The notes under the pieces: model-generated | Database searches by the model: none | What the model saw: only the letters and a program-made list of their open reading frames with translations | What the model was told of the DNA's origin: nothing | Position numbers and translations under genes: made by a program | Shown: one piece after another, positions 43,618 through 52,221 of the stretch | Layout of the letters: each line of letters opens with the position of its first letter | How positions within the stretch are numbered: position 1 is the first letter of the stretch | Source of the DNA: Planosporangium thailandense | GTDB lineage: Bacteria > Actinomycetota > Actinomycetes > Mycobacteriales > Micromonosporaceae | NCBI RefSeq assembly: GCF_011947195.1 | Contig: NZ_JAATVY010000010.1 | Location: 1-64,000 of the forward strand | Length of the DNA stretch: 64,000 nt | Reading direction: 5' to 3'

Positions 43618-43858
43618 TAACTCCTCCTTGGCCCGCTGGGTGAGCACGGTGGCGTCTGGGAGCCGCGTCGGTTGGCCGGCTGCGATGGAGCGAATGTCAG
43701 GGTAGCGGCTCGTGTCGATCTCTGTACATGCCGTTGGGGAGCGCGGGCGGTCGAGGTAGCCGGATCGCAGGCCGAGGCTGGGCAGCGTGCCGCCGGCCGT
43801 CCCGGGAGATCTGTACCGCCCGCCGTTTGAGTCCAGACCACCGGGGCAGCCGGACGGC

Positions 43859-45283
43859 ATGGACCGTATGGACCGTATGGACCATGCAGACCATGGGGCA
43901 TCCGGCGCCGACGGCCCGGCGTGCGCCGCGGACCTGACACACCGCATCCTCGCGCGGGTCCCGGTCGGGATGGGGCCGGAGGCGGTCGTGGTCGACCCGG
44001 TCGGCGGGTGCGCGTTCGTGGCGTGTTCGCGCAGCAACGGGGTCACCGCCGTGGACCTGGAGCGCGCCATGGTGCGGTGGCGGGCGGAGACCGGCCGCGA
44101 GCCCATCCCACTGATCCACGACGCGCCGACCGGGCGGCTGTTCAGCGCCGACGCGCGGTCGGACACCGTGACGGTCCTGCGCGCCGACACCGGTGAGCGG
44201 CTCGCCCAGGTACGGGTGGGGGAGTACCCGTCCGGGCTCGGCTACCACCCGGGGCTGCGGCGGGTGTACTCGGGCGACACCGCCGCCGGCACGGTCAGCG
44301 TGCTCGATGTGGACCGGATGGAGCTGGTCGGCACGGTCCCGGCGGAGCTCGGCGCGGGGAGCATCGCCGTCGACGTGACGCGCGGCCGCGCCTACGTCGC
44401 CAACTTCATGTCGGCGTCGGTCACCGTCTTCGACGCGCAGACGCTGCAGCCACTGGGCCTGCTGCCGGCGGGCAACGGTCCGTGCAAGGTGGTGGTCAAC
44501 CCGGTGGCCGACCACCTGTACGTGGCGAACTCGTTGCAGGGCACCGTCATGCGGATCTCCCTGGCTACCGGGGAGGCCATCGACGAGCTGCCGGTGGAGC
44601 GGGCCCCGGTCGGGCTGTGCGTGTCGCCGGACGGCCGCTGGATCTACGTCTGCAATCGGGGCGCCGGCACGGTGAGTGTGCTCGACGCGGCCAGCGGCCG
44701 GGAGTCGCACCGCATCCAGGTGGAGCAGGCACCCGGGGACTGCGCGGTCGATCCGCGTACCGGCCGGCTGCTCGTGTCGAACGCCGGCGCGGGGACGCTG
44801 ACCATCGTGGACCGGCCGTGGCTGTCGGGACCGGCCCCGGCAGCCACGCACCCCCTGGTCGGCCGGCCGCTGCCCGCGTTCGCACTGCCCGACGCGCACA
44901 CCGGGCAGGTGCGTACGACCCGGGAGTGGGCCGAGAAGAAGTACGTCATCAACTTCTTCGCCAGTTGGTGAGGACCGTGCAACGCGGAGGCGCCGGTCAT
45001 CGAGGGGCTGCGCCTGCGTACCGCCCGGTCCGGGCTGGACATCATCAGCATCAACGTGTGGGAGAGCGTGGACGCGGCGACCGAGGCCCGCAACTTCGCC
45101 GGGATCTGGGGCATCGACGGGCCGGTCCTGCTCGACGAGACCGGCGAGTACGCGGCGGCGCTGGGGATCCGGGGCGTGCCGACGAACGTGCTCGTCGACG
45201 CGCACGGCATCGTACGGGGCGTGGGGCTGACCGCGCCGCAGGAGCTTGACGAGGCGGTGGACGCGCTGCTGGCCGAGGAGTGA
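43859..45283 (+). CDS. Probable selenoprotein: YVTN-type beta-propeller fused to a thioredoxin-like domain, Sec at 371
   Basis: 474 aa if the in-frame UGA at 44969-44971 is read as selenocysteine. Residues 30-340 form a seven-bladed-type propeller with repeated YVAN/VTVFD/GTVSVLD units. A TlpA/ResA-like thioredoxin domain follows: FALPDAHTG, KKYVINFFASW, then UGA, GPC, NAEAPVIEGLR, and the cis-Pro loop GVPTNVLVD. The UGA falls exactly where the first Cys of WCGPC belongs, and the frame stays open and family-like for 104 more codons. There is no signal peptide. The start is ATG 43859, at a 9-base repeat coding MDRMDRMDH; GTG 43787 is possible. The alternative, a nonsense mutation of TGC, cannot be excluded. 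A stop-respecting annotation would wrongly end the gene at 44971. Confidence 0.72.
44969..45002 (+). promoter_or_regulatory. Candidate bacterial SECIS hairpin at the UGA codon
   Basis: Starting at the UGA, the RNA can pair 44969-44971 with 45000-45002, 44973-44977 (GACCG) with 44994-44998 (CGGUC), and 44979-44980 with 44992-44993. U44978 is bulged, G44972/A44999 mismatch, and the loop is 44981-44991. A hairpin beginning at the UGA with a bulged U near the apex is the general form of bacterial SECIS elements bound by SelB. The pairing was drawn by eye and not energy-calculated; in GC-rich coding sequence such hairpins also arise by chance. Confidence 0.35.
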
Positions 45284-45297
45284 GGTGTCCGCGGCGA

Positions 45298-45329
45298 CCC
45301 CGCCCGCGCCGCCGCGCGACCGGGCGGGG
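45298..45329. terminator. Hairpin between convergent genes
   Basis: CCCCGCCCG (45298-45306) pairs perfectly with CGGGCGGGG (45321-45329), with a 14-base loop. It sits 15 bases after the stop at 45283 and 12 bases beyond the DUF4142 stop at 45341, so it can terminate both convergent genes. Confidence 0.65.
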
Positions 45330-45340
45330 CCGGCGACGGT

Positions 45341-45934
45341 TCACGACCGCGCGGCCGTGTGCGGCGGCGCCGAGCAGTTGAGGTTGCTGAGGTTCTTGTG
45401 AGCCAGTTGCAGGTGCTGGCGGAGCACCGGCACCTGGCTGGCGGCGAACTGGCGCACCTGGGCGTTGCTCGCCCGCTTCGCCACGATCGCGTACATGTGC
45501 AGGTCGAGCACGTGCATCGGGTACATGGCCGGCGCGTACGAGCAGTCGAACGGCCCGCCGCGCACGCTCGACCAGATCTTGAGCAGGTTCTGCTCATCGG
45601 CGCCGGGCGCCGACGGTGCGGTGATTCCGAAGGAGCTGTCGAGGTGCTGCAGCGCCTGGGCCTGCTTGGTGTGGTCGGTGACCATCCGCTGGCCGAACGA
45701 CCGCACCGCGGCACTGGCGGCCCGGTTGGCGGCGAGGTGGCCGGCCGCGATCTCGAACTGTGCGTCGCGGCTGGCCTCGGTCAGGAACATCCGCTCATGG
45801 CTGTTCAGCGGGCCGCTCGGCGACGGTCCGCCGGGCGACGGCGTCTGCGCGGGTGCGGCGAGGGCGGCGGCCGGTAACGACGTCACCGCCGCGCACACCG
45901 CGGCCACCATGCCGGTGGCGAGTCGTACTCGCAT
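45341..45934 (-). CDS. Secreted DUF4142 protein
   Basis: 197 aa. A signal peptide (about 1-27, ending LAAPA) is followed by a Pro/Ser-rich spacer and a helical DUF4142 domain: ERMFLTEASRDAQFEIAAGHLAANRAASAAVRSFGQRMVTDHTKQAQ is the typical first half, with the HLQLAHKNL end. Such ferritin-like bundles are found in the periplasm or cell wall; their function is unknown. A GGAGG ribosome site precedes the ATG. Confidence 0.85.
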   Translation of the reverse strand: MRVRLATGMVAAVCAAVTSLPAAALAAPAQTPSPGGPSPSGPLNSHERMFLTEASRDAQFEIAAGHLAANRAASAAVRSFGQRMVTDHTKQAQALQHLDSSFGITAPSAPGADEQNLLKIWSSVRGGPFDCSYAPAMYPMHVLDLHMYAIVAKRASNAQVRQFAASQVPVLRQHLQLAHKNLSNLNCSAPPHTAARS

Positions 45935-46119
45935 GGCAAACCTCCGGTGGATCTGTTGTTCTACCCGAGGTCGGCACTACCCGGTAAACCCGCCGGTGAC
46001 CGTACTCGCGCGATTTGCTTGACGGCTTCGCGTGAGGTGTCCGTCGCGAATGGAGCCGCGTTTGCCGGATCCGGCACGGGGTAGCGCCGTTGGCGGCGAC
46101 GGACGGGGCGATTGAGATC

Positions 46120-47601
46120 ATGAGCGGGGTTCAGACCGGTACCGTACGCACGAACGTCCCCGCCCGCCTCGATCGGCTGCCCTGGTCGAGATGGCACTGG
46201 CTGATCGTGATCGGCCTGGGTACGGTGTGGATCCTCGACGGCCTCGAGGTCACGATCGTCGGCAACCTGTCGGGCCAGCTTGCCAGGCCGGGTAGCGGCC
46301 TGCCCATCACCCAGAGCCAGGTGACCGGGCTGGGCGCCGCGGTGTACGTGCTCGGCGCGTGCGTCGGTGCGCTGTTCTTCGGCTGGCTGACCGACCGGTA
46401 CGGCCGCAAGAAACTATTCATGATCACGCTGGGCGTGTACCTGTTCGCGACGGCGATGACCGCCGCGTCGTTCGCCCCGTGGTGGTTCCTGCTGTTCCGG
46501 CTCCTGACCGGCTTCGGTATCGGCGGGGAGTACGCCGCCATCAACTCCGCCATCGACGAGCTGATCCCGGCGCGCCACCGGGGCCGGATCGACATCGTCA
46601 TCAACGGCACCTTCTGGCTGGGCGCGGCGCTCGGCGCGCTGATCACCATCCCGCTGCTGACGCTGCTGCCCACCGGCATCGGCTGGCGCCTCGCCTTCGC
46701 CCTCGGCGTCGTCCTCGGGGTGGCGATCCTGCTGGTCCGCCGCAACGTGCCGGAGAGCCCGCGCTGGCTGTTCATCCACGGCCGCGGTCGCGAGGCCGAG
46801 GCGCTGGTCGCCGGGATCGAGGCCGAGGTGGAAAGGGACACCGGCGCGCCGCTGGGCGGCGCCGAGCACTACCTGACGATCCGCCAGCGCCGCAGCATCG
46901 GGTTCGCCACCATAGCCAGGACGCTCGTCCGCAGGTATCCGCGGCGCACCGTGCTGGGCCTGGCGCTGTTCGTCGGGCAGGCGTTCCTGTACAACGCGGT
47001 CACCTTCGGGTACGCCCAGATCCTCCAGACGTTCTTCGGCGTGCCGCCGGGGCGCACCGGCTACTTCTACGTCGCCATCGCGGTCGGCAACCTGCTCGGA
47101 CCGCTGCTGCTGGGGCGGTTCTTCGACACCGTCGGCCGCAAGCCGATGATCACCGGCACGTATCTGACCTCGGGGATCCTCCTGCTGGTCACGGCCTACC
47201 TGTTCCACGCGGGCCGGCTCGACGCGGTGACCATGACCGCCTGCTGGTGCGCGGTGCTGTTCGCCGCGTCCGCCGGCGCCAGCTCGGCCTACCTGACCGT
47301 GAGCGAGGTGTTCCCGATGGAGACCCGGGCGCTGGCGATCGCGTTCTTCTACGCCATCGGCACCGCAGCGGGAGGCATCAGTGGGCCGCTGGTCTTCGCC
47401 CGCCTGGTGGGCTCCGGCCGGGTCGACGACGCCGTCGTCGCGTTCGTCATCGGCGCGTCGCTGATGATCGTGGCGGGCATCGTCGAGGCGTTCCTGGGCG
47501 TCCGGGCCGAGCGCAAGGGGCTGGAGAGCATCGCGACGCCGTTGACCGCCGAGGAGGCCGAGCGGCACGGTCCGGGTTCGGCGCGGCCGGCGACGGCCTG
47601 A
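46120..47601 (+). CDS. MFS transporter (sugar/metabolite:H+ symporter type)
   Basis: 493 aa with twelve membrane segments. Motifs: the loop 2-3 signature GWLTDRYGRKKLF, the FGIGGEYAAINSAIDELIPARHRGR block after helix 4-5, PESPRWL between helices 6 and 7, and GRFFDTVGRKPM in loop 8-9. This resembles the sialate/metabolite:H+ symporter branch. The substrate is unknown. ATG 46120 is used; a TTG at 46090 would add ten residues. Confidence 0.9.
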   Translation: MSGVQTGTVRTNVPARLDRLPWSRWHWLIVIGLGTVWILDGLEVTIVGNLSGQLARPGSGLPITQSQVTGLGAAVYVLGACVGALFFGWLTDRYGRKKLFMITLGVYLFATAMTAASFAPWWFLLFRLLTGFGIGGEYAAINSAIDELIPARHRGRIDIVINGTFWLGAALGALITIPLLTLLPTGIGWRLAFALGVVLGVAILLVRRNVPESPRWLFIHGRGREAEALVAGIEAEVERDTGAPLGGAEHYLTIRQRRSIGFATIARTLVRRYPRRTVLGLALFVGQAFLYNAVTFGYAQILQTFFGVPPGRTGYFYVAIAVGNLLGPLLLGRFFDTVGRKPMITGTYLTSGILLLVTAYLFHAGRLDAVTMTACWCAVLFAASAGASSAYLTVSEVFPMETRALAIAFFYAIGTAAGGISGPLVFARLVGSGRVDDAVVAFVIGASLMIVAGIVEAFLGVRAERKGLESIATPLTAEEAERHGPGSARPATA

Positions 47602-47614
47602 CCCGCGAAGCGCC

Positions 47615-48637
47615 TCAAGCGGGGAGGTCCTCCCGGCGGGCGGCCGGCTCACGGCGCTGGAAGAGCGCGATCAGGTACCCGAGCGAGGGGAAGAGGATGA
47701 CGGCGCCGGCCGCGATGACGATCAGGACCGGGTCGAGCACGGTGCTCGGCGCGGCGACCCGCGCGTAGTACGCGTCGGGCGGCAGCATGTACGGGTACTG
47801 CGCGACCGCCCAGCCCCACATCACGGCGGCGACGGCGACGGCGGCGCCGACCCGGACCAGGACGTACCGGCGGACCACGAGCAGCCCCATCGACGCCAGC
47901 CCGGCCACCGCGGACACGATCGCCACCGGCAGGGCCCGGTGGGTGAGCCCGTGGAACAGCCCCGGGGCGTCGAAGTACAGCACCGGGATCCCGGCCAGGA
48001 CGACCACGCCGACAACCGCCCCGGTGATCATGGCCCGGTGCCGGAACACCTCGGCCAGCTCCGGGCGGCCGAGCCGCACGGCGTCGTGGCACAGGTACAT
48101 CGCGGCCAGGTAGGCGCAGGTGCCGATGGCCAGGATGCCACCGAGGAACGAGGTCGGGTTGACCCAACTGGTGACGACGTCGCCGCGGGCCAGCCCGAGC
48201 GGCACCCGGCCGGACGCGATGCCGCCCGCGACGGTGCCCAGGAAGAACGGAGTGAGCACCGACGACAGCGCGAAGACCCCGCCGAACAGCCGCTGCTGCC
48301 ACAGCGCCATGACCGCCTTGCGGAAGGCGAACGCCGCGCCGCGGCCGATGATGCCGATGGCCGCCAGGGTCAGCGGGATGTAGAGCGTGGACATCACGGA
48401 GGCGAACACCGGCGGGAAGGTGGTCCACAGCAGCGTCACCACGAAGATCAGCCAGACGTGGTTGGCCTCCCAGATCGGACCGATCACCTCTTCGATCAGT
48501 TCCCGCTGCGGGAGGCCGCGGCGGGGATTGCCGGCGAGCAGGTCCCAGACCCCGGCACCGAAGTCGGCGCCGGCCATCAGCGCGTAGAGGGTCAGCCCGA
48601 TCCACAGGATGGCCAGTGTGCCCTGGGCGGCGTTCAT
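47615..48637 (-). CDS. cydB: Cytochrome bd oxidase subunit II
   Basis: 340 aa with eight or nine membrane helices. Typical segments: LTLYALMAGADFGAGVWDLL near the N-terminus, EEVIGPIWEANHVWLIFVV, FPPVFASVMSTLYIPL, AFRKAVM, and late PYMLPPDA. CydB pairs with CydA in the quinol oxidase that works at low oxygen and resists cyanide, NO and H2O2. Its ATG overlaps the stop of cydA (ATGA at 48634-48637). Confidence 0.95.
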   Translation of the reverse strand: MNAAQGTLAILWIGLTLYALMAGADFGAGVWDLLAGNPRRGLPQRELIEEVIGPIWEANHVWLIFVVTLLWTTFPPVFASVMSTLYIPLTLAAIGIIGRGAAFAFRKAVMALWQQRLFGGVFALSSVLTPFFLGTVAGGIASGRVPLGLARGDVVTSWVNPTSFLGGILAIGTCAYLAAMYLCHDAVRLGRPELAEVFRHRAMITGAVVGVVVLAGIPVLYFDAPGLFHGLTHRALPVAIVSAVAGLASMGLLVVRRYVLVRVGAAVAVAAVMWGWAVAQYPYMLPPDAYYARVAAPSTVLDPVLIVIAAGAVILFPSLGYLIALFQRREPAARREDLPA

Positions 48638-50034
48638 CGCCGGGCCGCGCCCCGCTCGGACGGCACACCGTGCTCCTGCGGCGCGACGTCGGCGCCGCGG
48701 CGGGCCAGTCGGCGCAGCACGTACACCGACGCGATGGTCAGCACCACGTACACGACACCGACGATGATCAGCCCGCCGTACAGCCCGGGGGCGGGGTTGG
48801 CAGCGTCGCTCGTGCGCAGGTACCCGTAGACCACCCAGGGCTGGCGGCCGACCTCGGTCACCACCCAGCCGGCCTCCAGCGCGACCACCGCGGCGGCACC
48901 CGCGATCGAGGCCAGCCACAGGAACCACCGCACCCTGGGCAGGTCCCGCAGCCGCCACCACGAGATGAGCAGCCACAGCCCGAGCAGCAGCAGCCCGGTC
49001 CCGATCCCGACCATGGTGTCGAAGGCCAGGTGCACGATCGTGACGGGCGGGCGGTCGGCCGGCGGGAACCGGTCCAGGCCGATGACGACCGTGTCCGGGC
49101 TCTCGCCAACCAGGATCGACAGCATGTTGGGGATCGCGACCGCGTACAGCATCTCCCCGTTGTGGTAGACCCCGCCGACGTGCAGCGGCACATGCGAGCC
49201 GGTCCGGTACAGCCCTTCCAGCGCGGCGAGCTTGGCCGGCTGGTAGTGGGCCAGGAACCGGGCGGCCCAGTCGCCGACGACGAGCTGGAACGGGGTGACG
49301 ATCGCCGCGAACGTGAACGGCACCAGGAAGCCCAGCCGGTGGTAGCGGTCGCCGCGACCGCGGACCAGGCCGACCGCGTACACCGACGCGGTGAGGAACC
49401 CGGCCACCATGAACGCCGCCAGGATCATGTGGACGGTCTGCGGCGGCGTGGCCGGGTTGAACATGGCCCGCCACGGGTCGACGTGGGTGATCCGGCCGTT
49501 CACCAGGTCGAACCCGCGCGGCTGGTTCATCCACGCGTTCGCGCAGACCACGAAGAACGCCGAGGCCACGCCGGACACAAAGACGGGTACGGCGGTCAGG
49601 AGGTGCGCCCGCGGCGACAGCCGGTCCCAGCCGTACAGGTAGATACCGACGAAGATCGCCTCGGTGAAGAAGGCGAACCCCTCCAGCGCGAACGGCAGCC
49701 CGAACACGTGCCCCCAGCTACCCATCAGCCGCGGCCACAGCAGCCCCATCTCGAAGCTGAGGATCGTGCCGGAGACCGCCCCGATGGCGAACAGCACGCC
49801 CATCGCCTTCGCCCAGCGGTGGGCCAGCTCGGTGTAGGTGCCGTCGCCGGTGCGGATGCCGCGCCACTCCATGAACGCGGTCAGGCCGGGCAGCCCGACC
49901 CCCAGACAGGCGAGGATGATGTGCCACCCCAACGACAGGGCCATCTGCGACCGGGCGGCGACCACGTCCAGCGGGCTCGCCGGGCCCGACAACCAGAGGC
50001 CGGGCAGCGGCGCGCCGGCCGTTGGCGCCGTCAT
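48634..50034 (-). CDS. cydA: Cytochrome bd oxidase subunit I
   Basis: 466 aa. Heme-binding features are present: MALSLGWHIILACLGVGLP with the proximal His at 38, GTILSFEMGLLWPRLMG with the conserved Glu, FFTEAIFVGIYLYGWDRLSP, and PWVVYGYLRTSDA. The Q-loop region is short, as in the actinobacterial/CIO-like group. A GGGGAGG site lies before ATG 50034. No cydDC genes follow in this window; maturation genes must be elsewhere. Confidence 0.94.
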   Translation of the reverse strand: MTAPTAGAPLPGLWLSGPASPLDVVAARSQMALSLGWHIILACLGVGLPGLTAFMEWRGIRTGDGTYTELAHRWAKAMGVLFAIGAVSGTILSFEMGLLWPRLMGSWGHVFGLPFALEGFAFFTEAIFVGIYLYGWDRLSPRAHLLTAVPVFVSGVASAFFVVCANAWMNQPRGFDLVNGRITHVDPWRAMFNPATPPQTVHMILAAFMVAGFLTASVYAVGLVRGRGDRYHRLGFLVPFTFAAIVTPFQLVVGDWAARFLAHYQPAKLAALEGLYRTGSHVPLHVGGVYHNGEMLYAVAIPNMLSILVGESPDTVVIGLDRFPPADRPPVTIVHLAFDTMVGIGTGLLLLGLWLLISWWRLRDLPRVRWFLWLASIAGAAAVVALEAGWVVTEVGRQPWVVYGYLRTSDAANPAPGLYGGLIIVGVVYVVLTIASVYVLRRLARRGADVAPQEHGVPSERGAARR

Positions 50035-50179
50035 GGGGATTGACCTCCCCCGCGACGGCCGCACCAAACGCCGGGCGGCGCTGACGGCCGCCAAGTGGTT
50101 TTCCGGCCGGTCCACGGGTAAGGGCCGCCGGGGCGGCCGGGAACCGGGTACCCGCCGGCCGCGAAGCGAAGGGACCGTC

Positions 50180-51274
50180 ATGATCGACCACTCCGTCCTC
50201 GATCTGTCGGTCCGTCGCGGTGACGGTCCGCCCCCGGAGCGGGTGCTCGTGGTGTCGGCCGACATCGGGGGCGGGCACGACGCGACCGGGCGGGCGCTGG
50301 TCGAGCAGGTCGAGCAGGCGTGGCCGGCGGCCCGGCTGCGGTGGGTGGACACCCTCGACGTGGTGGGTCCGCGCCTGGGCGAGGTGTGCCGCCGCACGTA
50401 CGTGTTCAACGTCGAGCGCACCCCGTGGCTGTACGACTTCTTCTTCGCGTCGCTGTGGCGGCACCGCTGGTTCGCGAGCGCCTCGAAGCGCCTCGTCGGC
50501 GCGTTCGTCGGCCGCCGGCTCGCGCCGCTGGTCGTCGGGTACCGGCCCGACCTGATCCTGTCGACGTTCCCGCCCGGCACCGCCGGCCTGGCCTGGCTGC
50601 GCCGCAAGGGCCGGCTGTCCGCGCCGATCGGCGCCTGGGTGTCGGACTTCTCGCCACACCCCTTCTGGATCTATCCGGAGATCGACCGGAACTTCGTCGC
50701 CGACCCGCGCGCGGTACCGGTGGCGCTCGCCGCGTCACCCGGTGCGCCGGTCGCCGCGTGCGCCCTGCCGGTGGCGGCGCGGTTCCACCCGGGCGACCGC
50801 GCCGCGGCGCGCGGCGTCACCGGACTGGCGCACGACCGGCTGGTCGTCCTGGTCGCCTGCGGTTCGTACGGGTTCGGCGCCGTCGAGGAAGCCGTGCGGG
50901 CGGTGCTGACGGCCGGCGACGCCGTGCAGGTCGTGGCGGCGTGCGGGCGCAACGAGGAGCTACGGCGGCGGCTGGCCGCGCTGGGCGAGCCGCCCCGACG
51001 GCTGCTGCGGCTCGGCTGGGTCGACACCATGCCGTCGCTGCTGCGCGCCGCCGATCTCGTCGTCACCAACGCCGGCGGCGCCACCGCGCTGGAGGCGGTG
51101 GCGACCCGCCGGGAGGTCGTGATGTACCGGCCGATCGCGGGGCACGGCGCGGCGAACGCGGCGCTGATGACGATGGCCGGCCTGGCCGAGACCTGCGACA
51201 GCCCCGCTCAGCTCGCGGCGCTCGTACGATCGATGCTTCCCGACTCCGACCGGGAGAACAGCCGGCCGCGGTGA
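50180..51274 (+). CDS. MGDG-synthase-like (GT28) glycosyltransferase
   Basis: 364 aa. The N-terminal MGDG_synth domain has VLVVSADIGGGHDATGRALVEQV and TYVFNVERTPWLYDFFF. The C-terminal GT28-type half has VVLVACGSYGFGAV, RLGWVDTMPSLLRAADLVVTNAGGATALEA (donor binding) and HGAANAALM. It would glycosylate diacylglycerol or a related lipid at the membrane. AAGGGA precedes ATG 50180. Its TGA overlaps the start of the following DMT gene (GTGA), so the two are translated together. Confidence 0.85.
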   Translation: MIDHSVLDLSVRRGDGPPPERVLVVSADIGGGHDATGRALVEQVEQAWPAARLRWVDTLDVVGPRLGEVCRRTYVFNVERTPWLYDFFFASLWRHRWFASASKRLVGAFVGRRLAPLVVGYRPDLILSTFPPGTAGLAWLRRKGRLSAPIGAWVSDFSPHPFWIYPEIDRNFVADPRAVPVALAASPGAPVAACALPVAARFHPGDRAAARGVTGLAHDRLVVLVACGSYGFGAVEEAVRAVLTAGDAVQVVAACGRNEELRRRLAALGEPPRRLLRLGWVDTMPSLLRAADLVVTNAGGATALEAVATRREVVMYRPIAGHGAANAALMTMAGLAETCDSPAQLAALVRSMLPDSDRENSRPR

Positions 51275-52212
51275 ACGGCGCCACCCTCACCTTCGTCATC
51301 GGAGTGCCGACCGCGCTCATGTCGGCCGCCAGCTTCGCGGCCTCCGGGTTTCTCCAGCACCGCGCCACGCACGAGGTACCCGCCCGGGCCACCGGTAGCC
51401 CGCGGCTGCTGCTGGATCTGCTCGGCCATCCGCTGTGGCGCTGGTCGATCGGGCTGGCGATCCTGGGCTTCGCGCTCCAGGTGATCGCCCTTCGGTACGC
51501 GCCGCTCATCCTGGTCCAGCCGCTGCTGGTGACCGGGGTGCTCTGGTTCGTGGTGTTCGCGGCGGCCAGCTACCGCGTACGGCCCGACCGGACGCTCGTC
51601 ACCGGCATCCTGCTGTGCCTGTCGGGGCTGTCCGCCTTCCTGGTGCTGGCCCACCCGTCGCGGGCGAGCGGGCGGCGGGGGTTCGGCGGTCTCTGGTCGG
51701 CGCTGCCGCTGGCGCTCGGGCTGGCCGTCACCGTCGCGATCTGTCTGACGCTGGCCGCCACCGTCGCGCGCCGGTGGCGCGCGCTGCCGCTGTCGCTGGC
51801 GACCGGCGTCTGCTACGGGGTCACCGCGAGCCTCGTCCGTAGCCTGCAGAACGACGCGGGCGGCGGTCCGGCCGGCGTGTTCGCGCGCTGGCAGCTGTAC
51901 GCGCTGATCCTGCTCGGTCCGGTGGGTGTCCTGCTCAACCAGAACTCGTACCAGGCCGGCCGGATCGGCGCACCGGCCCTGACCGTCATCACCGTCACCG
52001 ACCCGCTGGTGTCGCTGGCCGCCGGCGTCGTGTGGCTGGGGGAGTCGATCCGTACGGGCGTCTGGTACGTGACCGGCGAGGCGCTCGCCCTGTTCGCGGT
52101 GACCGGCGGGGTGCTGTTGCTGGCCTGGCGCGCCTCGTCCGGCCGGGTTAACCCGTTGGCGGTGCCCGCACCGCCCGACGGGCGAGGTGTCCAACGTCGT
52201 GCCGCCGGGTAG
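51271..52212 (+). CDS. DMT-family transporter (NIPA/EamA-like), copy 1
   Basis: 313 aa with nine or ten membrane segments. Two internally related halves, each containing an LVEP/LVQP-type motif: ALRYAPLILVQPLLVTGVLWFV and LTVITVTDPLVSLAAGVVWLGESIRTG. Start GTG 51271 overlaps the GT28 stop. Similar proteins are annotated as DMT or NIPA-type Mg2+ transporters. The coupling with a glycolipid synthase suggests a lipid or ion role at the membrane (inference). Confidence 0.8.
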   Translation: MNGATLTFVIGVPTALMSAASFAASGFLQHRATHEVPARATGSPRLLLDLLGHPLWRWSIGLAILGFALQVIALRYAPLILVQPLLVTGVLWFVVFAAASYRVRPDRTLVTGILLCLSGLSAFLVLAHPSRASGRRGFGGLWSALPLALGLAVTVAICLTLAATVARRWRALPLSLATGVCYGVTASLVRSLQNDAGGGPAGVFARWQLYALILLGPVGVLLNQNSYQAGRIGAPALTVITVTDPLVSLAAGVVWLGESIRTGVWYVTGEALALFAVTGGVLLLAWRASSGRVNPLAVPAPPDGRGVQRRAAG

Positions 52213-52221
52213 CCGGCACAC

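Noticed and set aside
43697-45205. Long minus-strand frame opposite the propeller gene
   Set aside because: It is Arg/Val/His-rich with no family motif, while the plus strand shows clear YVTN repeats and a thioredoxin fold.
45056-45283. Separate 75-residue gene after the TGA at 44969
   Set aside because: It lacks a ribosome site and begins in the middle of a thioredoxin strand. It is better explained as the continuation of the upstream gene through a UGA codon.
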